NCBI GenBank assembly: GCA_030549495.1
Contig: JAUIRK010000917.1
Location: 496,001 to 560,000 of the forward strand
DNA: 64,000 bases
Source: Nectonema munidae
Lineage: Eukaryota > Nematomorpha > Nectonematoida > Nectonematidae
Reading direction: 5' to 3'
Numbering within the stretch: position 1 is the first letter of the stretch; every line of letters starts with the position of its first letter. A model generated the notes under the pieces. The model was not told the DNA's origin. It searched no databases and saw only the letters and a list, made by a program, of their open reading frames with translations. Below, one piece after another: positions 1 through 11,088 of the stretch. The position numbers were made by a program, and so were the translations under genes.

Positions 1-297
1 TGATGCCCTAGATTATGTGATTAAAATATAAAAAATAATGAACCACACAAAATTTTATTCATCAAAAAGAAACAAAACTATCCGTAAAAAAGAAGACAAT
101 GTTTTTTTGTTTACTTTCACTCACATTTAAAAAGTTCCTCTGATTTGTTAAACTGCAAAGTTTTAAATCAGATCCTCAAAATTGATTTAACGTAACACAT
201 CTTCCTCTATACTTAATAGGGATAATGCATCCAGCCTGCCTTGTTGGATAGTAGTTCTAATAGAATACAATGTGTGGCCATTAATTTCGATTTCTGG
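1..297. other. AT-rich sequence, no gene seen
   Basis: No open frame or repeat that I can identify. It lies directly upstream of the Tigger relic and may include its 5' untranslated part, but no terminal inverted repeat was recognised. Confidence 0.4.
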
Positions 298-1190
298 CAC
301 TGATCCTAAGCGAATGCGAAAAATTTTTAAGATAACAGAAAAATGAGCTTCTCGACATGCTCAAGAAAGGGAGATAATTTGCCGTGGTTGACCGCCATTA
401 TGGAATGAATGGTTGGTTACATCAAGAAGGAAGAGAAGAACATCAGGTCTACTGCAACATTGACTTTCAACAAGACGGCGAAAAGAATCCTAACTTCTTA
501 TAATAAGTAAATCGTTAAGATGGAAGCTACATTAGACGTGTTGATTAATGATTACCATAGAAAAAACATCTCCTTGGATACTCACACCATAAGAACTAAT
601 GCGAAGAAACTTTACGACCCCATGGCAGAGAAAATAGAGAGGATATCAGTGACCAAGAAGAGCACGACAATTACGATGACAATGAACCATGACCATCGAC
701 TGGATCTCCTAGCAAATCAACCGAATTCATTGCCAGCAAGGGCTGATTCGATAGATTCAAGAAGCGCTTCTACTCAAGAGCGTAAGTCTACATGGATGAA
801 ACTATTGGAAGAAGATTCCATCTCGCACTTTCATAATGAAGGAGGAAGTCACAGTTTCTTGTTTTAAGGCTCCAAAAGATCGAGTCACGTTGATATTCTG
901 TGCGAATGCTACATGAAATATGCTAAATCCAGAGCTTATTTATAAGTCCAAAAATTCAAGAGCTCTAAAAAGCAAAAATAAGAACATGTTGCCTGTGTAT
1001 TGGATACATAACCTTAAGGCGTGGATTACAAAAATTCTTACGATGGACTGGTTTTATCAGTGGTTTATTACAGATGTTAAGTTTATCTAGAAGAGAAAGA
1101 CCTTTAGTTCAAAGTACTTCTGTTGATAAATAATGCTGGAAGCCATTCTGTCCACATTACACATGATGAGGTCCAGTTTACTTATTTTTA
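298..1190 (+). pseudogene. Tigger/pogo-type transposase relic
   Basis: Translated across frameshifts, the region follows a Tigger (Tc1/mariner superfamily, pogo group) transposase. A start like DPKRMRK is followed by an HTH part with IKKEEKNIRSTA, FNKTAKR and KMEATLDVLI, then NISLDTHTIRT. Downstream come DDE-domain pieces: a stretch around 860-1000 with APKDRVTLIFCANA and KNMLPVYW, and near 1120 LLLINNAGSHS. In the family the last block normally reads with Asp before Asn, so the second catalytic Asp appears replaced by Asn here. The longest open piece is 520-867; several frameshifts and stops break the rest, and most of the middle of the catalytic domain is missing. No terminal inverted repeat was found. 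A related but different Tigger copy lies at the right edge of the window. Confidence 0.75.
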
Positions 1191-1790
1191 TTAATGACGT
1201 TTCCTTTGAAAAAAAGTGGTTACCATGTACAAAAAATTAAAAACTGAAATAGCTAATTAAAACTGAAATTTTATTGAAATTTTTGAGAATTATATGTTTC
1301 ACCTGTTAATGTCCAAGTTATATTGTAGAGCATATGTAGATAGAAATTTTGAAAATCCTTCATTTTAACTTCTTGAACGGTTTCCCAATTATTGTTTTTA
1401 AGGATTCACTATAGTGTGAAGTCTACTTTTCTTTGACTTTTGACTTTATAATTGAAAAAATCTTCTCTATTGAATTGAACATAAAACTATAAGGCGATAA
1501 GAAACTACTCTATGGTTTTTGGTATCGAGACAAAAAAATTTTAATGGGATTTTTTTTATGAATTGCAGCGTTATCCATAACACTGTTCAACAAATTTTTG
1601 CTACAAGCTAAAATATATCATTTTCTAATAGTCCTAAACTGTTATTTTCTAAAAAGTAATCTCTTTATATTCAAAATGCCTCCTATTTTTTGTTATTTAC
1701 GTTTTTGTAAATATATCTACCTATTATCTGTATATATAAAATCACAATACATGTACAAATAAAAGTATGAAAAAACAAATTTATTTTTTA

Positions 1791-3501
1791 TATTTATGTT
1801 TTTTTCTGTGAATATTTTCTTTTTCTTCTCTATACGTCCAACAATAGTCAGCCAGCATATTTTGGCTCGATTTTCCTTTGTAGCGGTTTTCAATTTTTGA
1901 AATATCTTTGTGAAACCTTTCCCCATGTTCATCGCTTACATCTGATAGATTTTCAGAAAAAAAACGACAAGTGGGAATCCAAAAAATGGACCTTTAGAGA
2001 CATGCGACAACCAAGCATTTCATAGGCTTTTATTAATTGAGAGACACTTAATTCGTACTCTTCAGATTTATGGCGTCCTAAAAAATATTTGCAAAAATTT
2101 TGAGACTTTTCCAAGCATTAGCTTCCAACTCATTAAGGATCTCGTCAAAGTTTTCATCCTCCATCAATTGCCGTATTTGGGGTCCAACTAAAATGCCCTC
2201 TTTCAATTTTGCATCACTTATTTTTGAAAATTTGGCTTTCAAGTATTAAAAACTGAAGCCATCATGCTTGAGGGTTTTAAGAAATTGTTTAACCAAGCCG
2301 AGTTTAATGTGAAGAGACAGCAATATAATTTTTTCTTTATTTACTAAATGCTTTTTTACTATATTTCCAAAGCCTATTTCAGATTTCGATCTTTCTGGCC
2401 AAAGTTTTTGTTTGTAATGTTTGTTAGAATCTCGAGAATTCCATAGGCACAGAAAACACATAAATTTAGTGTAACCTGTTTGCAAACCGTTTAAAATTGC
2501 CACTACTTTTAAATCCGCACAGAGAAGCCAATTGTGCTTTTTGTATTTTGCTTTCTCTAGTATAAATTTCAGGTTTTCATAGTTTTCTTTTAAAGAGGCC
2601 GAATAACCGATTGGTATTGATGACAAAGCATTTCCTATATGTAAGAATACAGCTTTGGTACTATTAACTAAAGAATCAATAAAAAGTCTCCATTTTGAAG
2701 CTTCATAAAATAAATTTAATTTTTCAAAAAGAGTATAAATATTGCAACAGTAGCACAAATTGTTTTCAAACAAAAAAAATTCTTCCAAAACTTCGGAACT
2801 TTAACGATATTTTGTTATTCTAGTTTCTCTGGTTAAAAGAATCTTTTCTTTCAACCGAGAAACTAAAAGTTCACTCTGGTGTTTAGTCAAATTCAAATCT
2901 TTAACTAAATCATTTAATTAACTTTGATTAAACACAATTGGCTCATTAAATGATGAGTTAGAAAAACGAAATGTTTCATCGCTTCTTTCACTATCAAACT
3001 CGGTCTCAGAGCTTTCTGAAAATTTTTTTGATGAAACTGAAGGTGCAATCTGTATAGGAATCTCTTCAAAATGAGTTACTGGACGAATAGCGGAATTTAA
3101 ATTTGGATAACTTACTTTATAGGCGCTTTTTGCTGTTATACCTACAAAGTATATGTAAATACTAATACAAAAAATATTTATAAGCGAAAAAATTACCTCG
3201 TAATTCAGTCATGCAAAAATAGCAGTCTGTGTAATGATCTGTAGGCTCTCTCCAAATCATGGTATTCTAAATTGTAACTTTTTACTTTTATTTTTAGACA
3301 ATTTTGACAAAGAATTTAAACAAGTTGTAAGCATATATGTGGAGCCTAAGTTTTATCCTGATCTCCCAATTTAATTCCAAAGTATAATTTATAAAGTTTT
3401 TTAACATAAGGTGTAATTTTTCTTTTATTTTTTTTAAATGTAACACATCCACAAATGTAGCAAAAGCTGTTGGGGTTAGTTTTGCATAAATTTCTAGACA
3501 T
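1791..3501 (-). pseudogene. Unassigned transposase-like gene family, copy A (full-length, broken)
   Basis: Reading the minus strand from an ATG at 3501 gives a protein that can be followed to a TAA at 1791-1793. It begins MSRNLCK and has a zinc-finger-like start (FCYICG) followed by YFGIKLGDQDK. A second Cys pair follows (TDCYFCMTELR), then SKWRLFIDS, LHIGNALSSIPIG, a block TKFMCFLCLWNSRDSNKHY, then LHIKLGLVKQF, VGPQIRQL and a C-terminal SDEHGERFHKDI followed by MLADYCW. A 54-bp candidate intron (3143-3196) joins TELR to GITAKS in frame. Several stops and frameshifts, one in an 8-T run near 1965, inactivate it. The longest open part is 2246-2788. Copy B at 11.1 kb shares the same blocks. The C-C-D-H block and a late Glu suggest an RNase-H-like (DDE) nuclease, which is inference. 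I know similar uncharacterised predicted proteins from other invertebrates but no named superfamily. Confidence 0.7.
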
Positions 3502-4430
3502 TTTAATATTGACTAATTTTAAGCTGCAAAAATTAAAAAAAAACCAAATTAGTAAAAATTTAAGTCATTTTTTAAAAAAAGATTTTTAATTTCAAATTTG
3601 TCATAAAAAATGCATGAATAAAAGTTAGTTCCATTTTTGTAGTTAAAAAAAATTTTTTTTTGTTGGACAGTTTAGGCAGGGGATTTTGTATTCTGAGTTA
3701 CTGTAAAGAATTTACTTCAATTCTTTCATGAATACGAGAAATTTTTTACTTTTACAAGTTGAATTTTCAAGAAGTTTTGAATGCATCATCTTGTTATAAT
3801 TAATGGCAGGAATAAGGGTTACGTTTCGGCCCCTAAAAGAAGGAACAACTATATACTAGATCTCTGTCCAAATTTTGATCTTCCAAAATTTCTAGAAAGG
3901 TGTAAATTGAAACGAGACTCATCAATGAATATAGATTTTTCAGGGTTTGGGTGCGCAATAACGATAGAATTAGGAGTATTCAGCCTTTTTCAGGATAATT
4001 TCTGGAGTATTTACTCTTTCTTGCTCATGGTGTAGTTTCTTCAAAGTTATTTTTAAATTTTTTTGTATGCAGTTGTGCTATAACAAACTTGTTTATTTTG
4101 AAAATTTTTTGCTTCATCCCTTTATAATGTTCATACATATATCAACGTTCTCATAAGACTAACCTCTACTTTTTAAAATTCTAGCTGTCAAATTACACAC
4201 AAGTACTACAACACTTGATTTGCCATTTCTTGAAAACTATGTCTTTTTAATTCCACAAAAGTTAAGATGCGTTCAGTAGGCTGATCATCTTTTAACCCTA
4301 TCAGTGGCGGGGAGCATCTTAGCCACCACCCCCTCCCCTTCAACTAAGACTTCTATTGTTCAATTTTTGCTGAATAATATCTCTTCAAATTTTGTAACTT
4401 TTCCTAAAATCGCTAGCTGCATCTTTTAAT
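3502..4430. other. AT-rich spacer
   Basis: No recognised coding sequence. A plus-strand open frame at 3781-4035 (84 residues) matches nothing I know and is best treated as chance. At 4304 a CAGTGGCGG motif followed by C-rich sequence looks like a lone DNA-transposon end. Confidence 0.35.
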
Positions 4431-4551
4431 ACTAACGGTAGTTATTTATATTTTTAATGTTTGATATTTTTGAATAATGAATTTGCGGTGCCCCATCTTC
4501 CTGGATGCCCTAAGCACATGCTTATTTTCCATAATAGTTGATTCAGCCCTT
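4431..4551 (-). repeat. Dispersed repeat ending AGGGCTGRATYAAC, copy 1
   Basis: On the minus strand the end reads AAGGGCTGAATCAAC. The remaining ~100 bp match, base by base with few changes, the plus-strand sequence at 50502-50620, including GCCCTAAGCA and TTTTTGAATAATGAAT (as read at this locus). The terminus resembles hAT or other DNA-transposon ends of the CAGGGCTGGATTAACC type. It abuts the reverse-transcriptase relic that follows. Confidence 0.6.
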
Positions 4552-4576
4552 ATCTAGCTTCTATATTAATTAATCG

Positions 4577-5930
4577 AATGCAAACTACCAGATGCATGGA
4601 AGTTAAGTTGTATATCACCAATTTACAAAAAAGGTTAGAAAAAAGTTATTTCTAATTATAGACCAATATCAGTCAACAATGTAATTTTTAAAGTATTTGA
4701 GTCAATAATAAAAGATGAAATTGTTAATCATTTTGAAAAAAACAAGATATCGAGACATCAATATGGTATTCTTCCAAAAAAAGTCAACAATAACAAACTT
4801 AATTGAATTTTCTAATGAATTTTCTTTAGAAATGAATAATAATAAAACAGTAAATGTTATATATTTAGACTTTCAGAAAGCTTTCGACACTGTTCCCCAT
4901 GAAAGACTAATATTAAAACTAAAATCTTTCAGTATAAATAACCATCTCATAGAATGGTTGAGATATTATATTTTTAACAGAATATTTGTTGTTCCATTGA
5001 ATGAAATCTGTTCAGAAATATCTGAAATTATAAATGGAATCTCACAAGGTTCAGTATTAGGACCGATATTCTTTTCTATATTCATGAATGAAATAAGTGA
5101 TCATTTGAAATGAAATGTAAAAATGTATGCTTATGATATTAAATTATTCAAGGGTTCTAGTGGTGATGGCAAAAAAAATTTACAAGAAGATTTATATAAA
5201 ATATAAAAATTTTGTAGAGAATGGGATTTGCAACTCAATATTAACAAGTGCTGTCACCTTCAAGTTGGAAAAACAGATGATACTAATTTTTATATAGGTG
5301 GAACTAAACTTAATCAAGTTGAAAAACACGATGATTTAGGATTAATTGTTGATTCAAAATTTTGTTTTTTTCTGATCATGTTTGTCATGTTGTAAAGAAA
5401 GCTTTCTCTATATTACACATGTTAAACGATACTTTTGTGTTATCTGACATTGAAGTTTCTCTCCTGTTCAAATCTTTAGTCAGGCTTGTTTTAGAATATG
5501 GAAATGTGATTTTTGGAAATTCTTCAATCATGAACATCAAAAAAATAGAAAACGTTCAGAAAGTATTTGCAAAACAATTGAAAGGAATGAAAAGTTTATA
5601 TTACACTAGAAGATTGGAGAAAATTAATCTTCCTTCTTTGTATTACAGAAGCTTAGGGAATGAAATGATTACTATATTTAATATTGTGAAAGGAAACATG
5701 AACATTGACGAGAATGTTTTGCCTGGTTACTCAAAGAGAATTTCCAGATCACATTCCCTGAAATAAAATATAATTCTTACCAAAGTAATTATAGACAACA
5801 CTATTTAATACAAAAAGCATATAATCACTGGAATGGTTTGCCAAATGAAGTTGTCAATTCCTTGAATATAAATATCATTGAAAGAAAGCTTGATAATTTT
5901 TGGAAAGATAAAAGATATCTCATTATTTGA
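4577..5930 (+). pseudogene. Non-LTR retrotransposon reverse transcriptase relic (jockey/CR1-like)
   Basis: Translation with a few frame changes gives an RT lacking its N-terminus and endonuclease. Motifs in order: KLPDAWKLSCISPIYKKG, SNYRPISV, ISRHQYG, VIYLDFQKAFDTVPHERL (first catalytic Asp), GISQGSVLGPIFFSIF, and a catalytic box read as MYAYDIKLF where family members have an FADD/YADD box. A thumb/C-terminal part (5362-5766) has LVLEYGN, NVQKVFAKQLKG and LPSLYYRSLGNEMI, and ends NGLPNEVVNS before a TGA at 5930. The second Asp of the box is therefore replaced by Tyr, and a stop at 5111-5113 breaks the frame. The following sequence has short TTATG-type repeats that could be the 3' tail. It is a 5'-truncated dead copy. 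Confidence 0.8.
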
Positions 5931-7645
5931 TTGATTTGTATTATATTTGATGCAATTCACATAGGCGATTAGCCTCTTTACATTGCTTAAACACTTATAT
6001 TATGTTATGTTATATTAGTTATAATTTTTTCTAATTAAAAAATTTTTTTTATACTGAATCGACTATGCTTATTAATTTCTAAACACTCTTCTGGCTATTA
6101 CGGTGTAAAAATATCGCGAAGTGTCAATTGAATTAGTGATATATGCCTAAAAATCAGTTTTTTCCAAATAAAATAGGAAGTGTTGTTTCAAAAAAGGTCT
6201 TGACCGTCAACAGGAAGTTCCTCCTTTGCGAATAAAAAATCTCTAAACTTTAGCTTATCAGCTAAGATTACAATAATCATTTCACTGACATGTATAGGAA
6301 ATTTGAAAGTTTTCAAGCAGCTATAAAGTTGTCACATATGCCAATATTTAAAGATTTAGTGACTATCAATTTCATAATGTGAATTGAATTTGAACATCTT
6401 TTTCTTTTGAGCTGAAAGCGTGAGTCTAACTTTTTGTCATGAATGATTTCATGAGGGAAACAAGCTTTGAAGAATGATTGGTCAAAGAAAATCAAAGTAA
6501 ATATCTGTTCATGTCACCTGATAATACAATACATGATACTGATAAAAAGCCTAAGATGATCAAGAAGATTTTTTAATAGGAACGTTCTGAAATCGGGAAA
6601 ATTCTGTGCTAAATAAATCTCTGAAAAAGGTTTTCTCGAACTCAAATTGCGAAAAATGTATCTTTCATAAAAATAGAGCTACCGAGGAAGGATCATCATA
6701 GAATGGAGAGCAAAATTAGACACTGTATAATGTAAAAGAAAAATGGCATACAGGCTACTATCCGATAACAAATTTGTAGCCAAAAGAATGGAGGTCTTAT
6801 TGAGTTACCAAATCTAGTAACATTTGAAATATTTAGAGTGAATTAAACACCAAAAGGTGATTTATTTAATAAATTAAGACCATATTTAGCAAAAAAAACA
6901 GGCTAAATTTTTTTATAAGAATTTTGCATATTTTAAATTGATTAACAGGTTTGTTTTTTGACATATTTGTCAAATTTTCATAAAATGAACATCATGACAA
7001 AATTTAGCCTACTTGAAAATTATATATATAGTAAAAAAATATATAAGTAAAAAGTATATATATGTAAAAAAACAGTTTTATAAATAAGTTTAATTTTGGC
7101 GAAAAATGAACCCAATCACTTGTTTTCGCATACTAATTATAGGTGGAAGGGGTATAAACATTTCTAGGCCTCTCTTCCCCCACCCCTACCCCTACATTAT
7201 ATTTTAATATAAAGGTTCATTTATATTTCCTATCTTTTTTAGCTTGCACATAAAAAACTACTTGGTTAGATAGTTACTCACCTACTTAGTTTAGTAGCTA
7301 TCACGCTATACTAGTTAGTTAATTAGTTAATTTATATTAGTGAATGAAAGGAAAATACACAAAACAGTATATTAAATTAAACTACGCGACTTTTCAAAGT
7401 AAAATAAAATATTTATTATTTACTTCAAATTTTCGATCTTTACGATCTTTTTCAAGAACTAAAATACAAAAAGTTAAACAAACGAGAATGGCATATCAAA
7501 GAACATATGTATAAGGAGTGATTAAAAGAAAAAATAGATACTTGAGAGGAAAAAAAGTCAAGAGGTATATCAAGTTTTGTGTAAATCAAGACGATTTACA
7601 TAAATTAAAAGTAAATTAGGATACAACTGCTTATAGGCAAATAAA
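5931..7645. other. AT-rich spacer without a recognised gene
   Basis: The stretch holds TA-rich microsatellite-like sequence (7019-7070) and a TTAGTTA-rich tract (listed separately). No coding region was recognised. The minus open frame 6313-6495 has no family signature. Confidence 0.4.
7261..7345. repeat. TTAGTTA-rich degenerate tract 1
   Basis: Irregular tetranucleotide-based repeat of TAGT/TTAG words (for example TAGTTAGTTAATTAGTTAA). Similar tracts occur at 31506-31690, 42710-42775, 43600-43745 and 44785-44918. Confidence 0.5.
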
Positions 7646-7990
7646 TTGAACTTATTAAAATACAAAATGTTGAATACCATTATTCCAAAAGGATTTGAAA
7701 GAACACAGTCTTCAGAAAATCATAAGTCACCAAAACCTTTAACATTATACTTCGTAAAATACTCACTTCGAACAAAATCTCTAATCCAGAAGCACAGATT
7801 ACCAAAATTACTGAAGACAAACAATATCTTAAAAAAAGGAGCACATAAGCAATACAAATTAGAAAACATAAATTTCACCATACTTAGGAAAGAGATCGAG
7901 GGATTGTCGCCTCCTGTTCTAAACCAATTTTTGAGAAATGACAAGTTGATGGTAAGGAATGATGGAAAACACATCTACCTACGCCTGTAG
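7646..7990 (+). CDS. Open frame of unknown nature, 114 codons
   Basis: An open frame with a Lys/Leu-rich product (contains SENHKSPKPLTLYF, RLPKLLKTNNILKKGAHK and a C-terminal LMVRNDGKHIYLRL). Its composition is less skewed than that of most chance frames here, but I recognise no domain, no splice context was found, and the opposite strand is also open for much of it. It could be part of a degraded mobile element or a chance frame. Confidence 0.2.
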   Translation: MNLLKYKMLNTIIPKGFERTQSSENHKSPKPLTLYFVKYSLRTKSLIQKHRLPKLLKTNNILKKGAHKQYKLENINFTILRKEIEGLSPPVLNQFLRNDKLMVRNDGKHIYLRL

Positions 7991-8039
7991 ATTTCAAGCT
8001 TCTTTAAAACTATTAATCTTTACAGTTTTACCTTTTTCC

Positions 8040-8292
8040 TGTGGTTGTGGAGTCCGATGAATTTTTCGCGAATCCAACTCCGACTCGATTTCTTTTTGCA
8101 ACTCCGACTCCAACTCACTTCATTATAATATTGCTATTTTAACTTTAAATTATGTCGATGTTCGTTATTAATTATCGTAATCGGTCACTAGAATTCTGGG
8201 CTGTGAAGTCAGAGCAAATCTCGATTTACTTATATTTTTACGGCTCCGAGTTCTCTTGATTTGACTTCACCCACTCTGACTCCACAGCCCTG
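8040..8292. mobile_element. MITE-like element with TGTGGAGTC inverted ends
   Basis: The left end GGTTGTGGAGTCCGATGA and the reverse complement of the right end (GGCTGTGGAGTCAGAGTG) form an imperfect inverted repeat. The interior has ACTCCGACTC-type subterminal repeats. About 250 bp, non-coding. Target duplications are not clear. Confidence 0.5.
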
Positions 8293-8337
8293 CCGGTGAT
8301 ACTGCGCACTTTTATAATACTTGTAGACAGGCCCGTC

Positions 8338-8703
8338 GATAGGGCGGGGGGGCAATGCCTGGATTTTTTGCTTCCTCTGAGTGTCGTTAAAAAATTTATA
8401 TCTTATTTATTATAACAGTTGTCTTCGCAAGTTTTAATATCTTAATCATTTTTCTATCGCCTTCATCAAGGATTATACTTCAGAAGTCACAAAAGAAGAA
8501 TATATGCATGAGTTTAGTTTGAGAAAAAGACTAATCCTATTTTGAAATTAATATTTAATGAAATTTTTGAGAATAAAAATTTTCCAGTTTATGAAAAAAA
8601 TTTAATAATGTGATTCTCAGTTGTCTTCGCAAGTTTTAATATCTTAATCATTTTTCTATCGCCTTCATCCAGCCTTCATCAAGGATTATACTTCAGAAGT
8701 CAC
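8338..8703. repeat. DNA-transposon end plus internal ~75-bp direct duplication
   Basis: CAGGCCCGTCGATAGGGCGG at 8338 looks like a transposon terminus. Two near-identical copies of a ~73-85 bp unit follow at 8419-8491 and 8620-8703, both running from GTTGTCTTCGCAAG to ACTTCAGAAGTCAC. The second copy carries an extra 11-bp CTTCATCCAGC-like duplication. No coding potential was recognised. Confidence 0.6.
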
Positions 8704-8899
8704 TATGAGTAAATCAACTTATCAGTGCCGGATTATGGCATGCTAAAAAATTCTCCAAATTAAATGAGGTATAGTTTTAGAACGTTATTGAAATTATATA
8801 AAATTAAAAGTATGCATGTATAAAGAAGTTTCCTTGAGCTTGGTTAAATATTTCAAGTTAGCATAAATTAGTCACTCTCAAAAACAAGCTAATAATAAA

Positions 8900-10431
8900 A
8901 AAAATTAACACCAACTTTTTCAAATTCGTCTCTAAGAGTGGCAAAAGTTTGAATATCAATCAGTTCATCTTTTACTGGGCTGTCATCTTTTATTTCTCAC
9001 AGTTCAGTGGTAAAAGTTCTTATTATCCATCTCTCTGTTGGAATCATGTCTTTTGAAAAGTAGCTAGTGAAGTGATTCTTTAAGATATTCAAATGGTCTG
9101 TGATGTCTTCATTTATCCCAGGTAACACTCCAGGACTTTCACAAATGACCCCATCCAAATTTGGAAAATTTGTAAAGTTGCTTTGGTGAACTCTCCGTGC
9201 CCATAAGTCCAGCTTTGTCTGCAATACTGTCATTTCATTTGTTTCAACAATGGTTACTGATGTTCCTTGGAGTTGTTTGTTAACTTGGTTAAGATGGGTA
9301 AATATATCTGACAGGTGCCCCAAACAGGCGATGAATTTGAGATCAACAAAATTTTCACACAGCTTTGAATTTCGGTCACGAAGAAACATTTCTGCCTCAG
9401 TACGGAGCTCAAACACACGATTTAAAACTAGTCTACGTGAAAGCCACCTCACTTCAGTATGCAGTAAAAGAATGGAATGCTCAGAGCCCATCTCATCACA
9501 AAAAGCTTTGAACAAACGGTGATTCAATGTTCGGGACCGAATGAAGTTAACAGTCTCAACAACTTTCTGCAAAACTATTTTCAAATTTTCAGGAAGAGTT
9601 TTTGCAGCTAATGCATGTCTGTGAAGAAAACGATGTGTTGTTATTACATGGGGTGCCTTTTGCTTCACAAGTGCAGTGAAGCCTGATCTCAACCCATCAT
9701 GTCTGGAGCTCCATCAGTACAGATTGAGCCAACAATGTCCCACGTAAAATTGTTCTTGTCAAAGAAGTTTTGTATTTTCTGCATTATATCAGTAGCCTTT
9801 GTAGTTTGCTGGAGAGGTTCACAAAAGAGAAATTTATTTTTTAGTTCTTTTCCACATATGTAACGGACAAAAACAAGAAATTGTGAAAAATTGGCTGCAT
9901 CACAGGTTTCATCAAGTTGCAAAGATATTTTTGCTGGGCTAGATTTGATTTGTTAAATAACTTGTTAACAAATATCTTGAGAAATTTCACTAATACGCTG
10001 ATGGATTGTGTCATTAGAAAGGGGAATGGCTTGAATCATCTGCTTTGCTTTAATCCCACATATATGTTCAACCTTGTCTAAGGCACAATGTTTAATCAGC
10101 TTCTCGGCAATGTCATGAGGTTTCTTCACCTTTGCTATTCGCAGCGCTACATTAAAGGAAGCTGCAAGCATTGGTTTCTTCTCAGATACAAAGCCAAGTT
10201 TTGTCAGTGTTCCTACAGCCCTAAACCTAGCTCTCTTTGCCTCAAAAGTAGCACGGTAATCGGTTGCATGGACAGAATGGGAAGCTTCGAGATGCTGTTT
10301 CAGTATTGAAGCTTTCAGTGACCCATTTCCAAGAACTAAGCACAGCAGACACTGAGTCTCTCCACACCATCCACAACAACGAAGTCAAAGCCATATTTTA
10401 CATATGAATCCAGTTATGTACGTTTCTTGGA
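8900..10431 (-). pseudogene. hAT transposase relic, ZBED5-like
   Basis: The minus strand encodes a BED-finger hAT transposase. A finger at about 10290-10380 reads CLLCLVLGNGSL then LKQHLEASHS. Next come RAVGTLTKLGF, AASFNVALRIAK and the core: LQLDETCDAANF (first acidic residue), YICGKELKNKF, ICTDGAPDMMG (second), THRFLHRHALAAKTL and LLLHTEVRWLSR. LQGTSVTIVE, an FPNLDG block and FTTEL complete it. Open pieces are 9965-10171, 9689-9922 and 8997-9692. Stops and frameshifts separate them, and the C-terminal hATC dimerisation domain is missing, so the 3' end is truncated near 8900. Proteins of this type (ZBED5, GTF2IRD2-like) are hAT transposases or domesticated derivatives; this copy is dead. The GC-richer stretch at 10740-10930 is probably its 5' untranslated region. 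Confidence 0.85.
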
Positions 10432-10739
10432 CGTGACACAATCTGAAAAGAAATAATTATGAATTAGTCATGTGACTAATTCTCCATTCACTGATAACAT
10501 ATCAAGAATATTGCCACTCATGACTGATTTTCAGTTAACAGTAACACTCTCTGTGGATTTTATCAATGCCATGCTAGTTCTCATTAAAGCTCTCAATTAA
10601 TGTTTACTTTTCATTTAATGAAATATCATAATAAATGCATACAAACTTATAGTATTACTCTCAGAACATATAATACTAATATACTTACATAGCAGCAGTA
10701 ATATACAGCAATGAGAGAATAACTGATCAACTGAGATCA

Positions 10740-11088
10740 ACTGAAATTCGGAACAGTGGTGCTACTGGACTGCGTTCAAGACGGAGTGCCGGTACGCGCG
10801 GAACAATACTCATCCTCTCATGCGCATGTGCGAGTTGCCGAGTGAAGCAACGAAGCGGATTTGTTTATGCACGCATGCCCAAACAGGACTAAACAAGATT
10901 GACAGATTATCTCCCTTCCTCTCTCTCTCTCTCCTACAAACACACTTTCTTTGCATTCTGTCACTCTTATTTTACAAAAATAAATTGAATTGAATTATTT
11001 TTTAAATTATCAGGTACTTCAATTATTTACCCCCGACTATATAATTTTTTACACCTTATGGGTAAATTTCCTCCGTGTTGAAAACCTC
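10740..11088. mobile_element. 5' terminal region of the ZBED5-like hAT
   Basis: A GC-richer leader (10740-10930), a short TC microsatellite (about 10917-10934) and an end reading TGTTGAAAACCTCTG, the reverse complement of a CAGAGGTTTTCAACA hAT terminus. The minus-strand transposase relic lies just inside. The element abuts the start of copy B of the unassigned family, so it probably inserted there. No opposite end was found, which fits a truncated 3' side. Confidence 0.5.
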
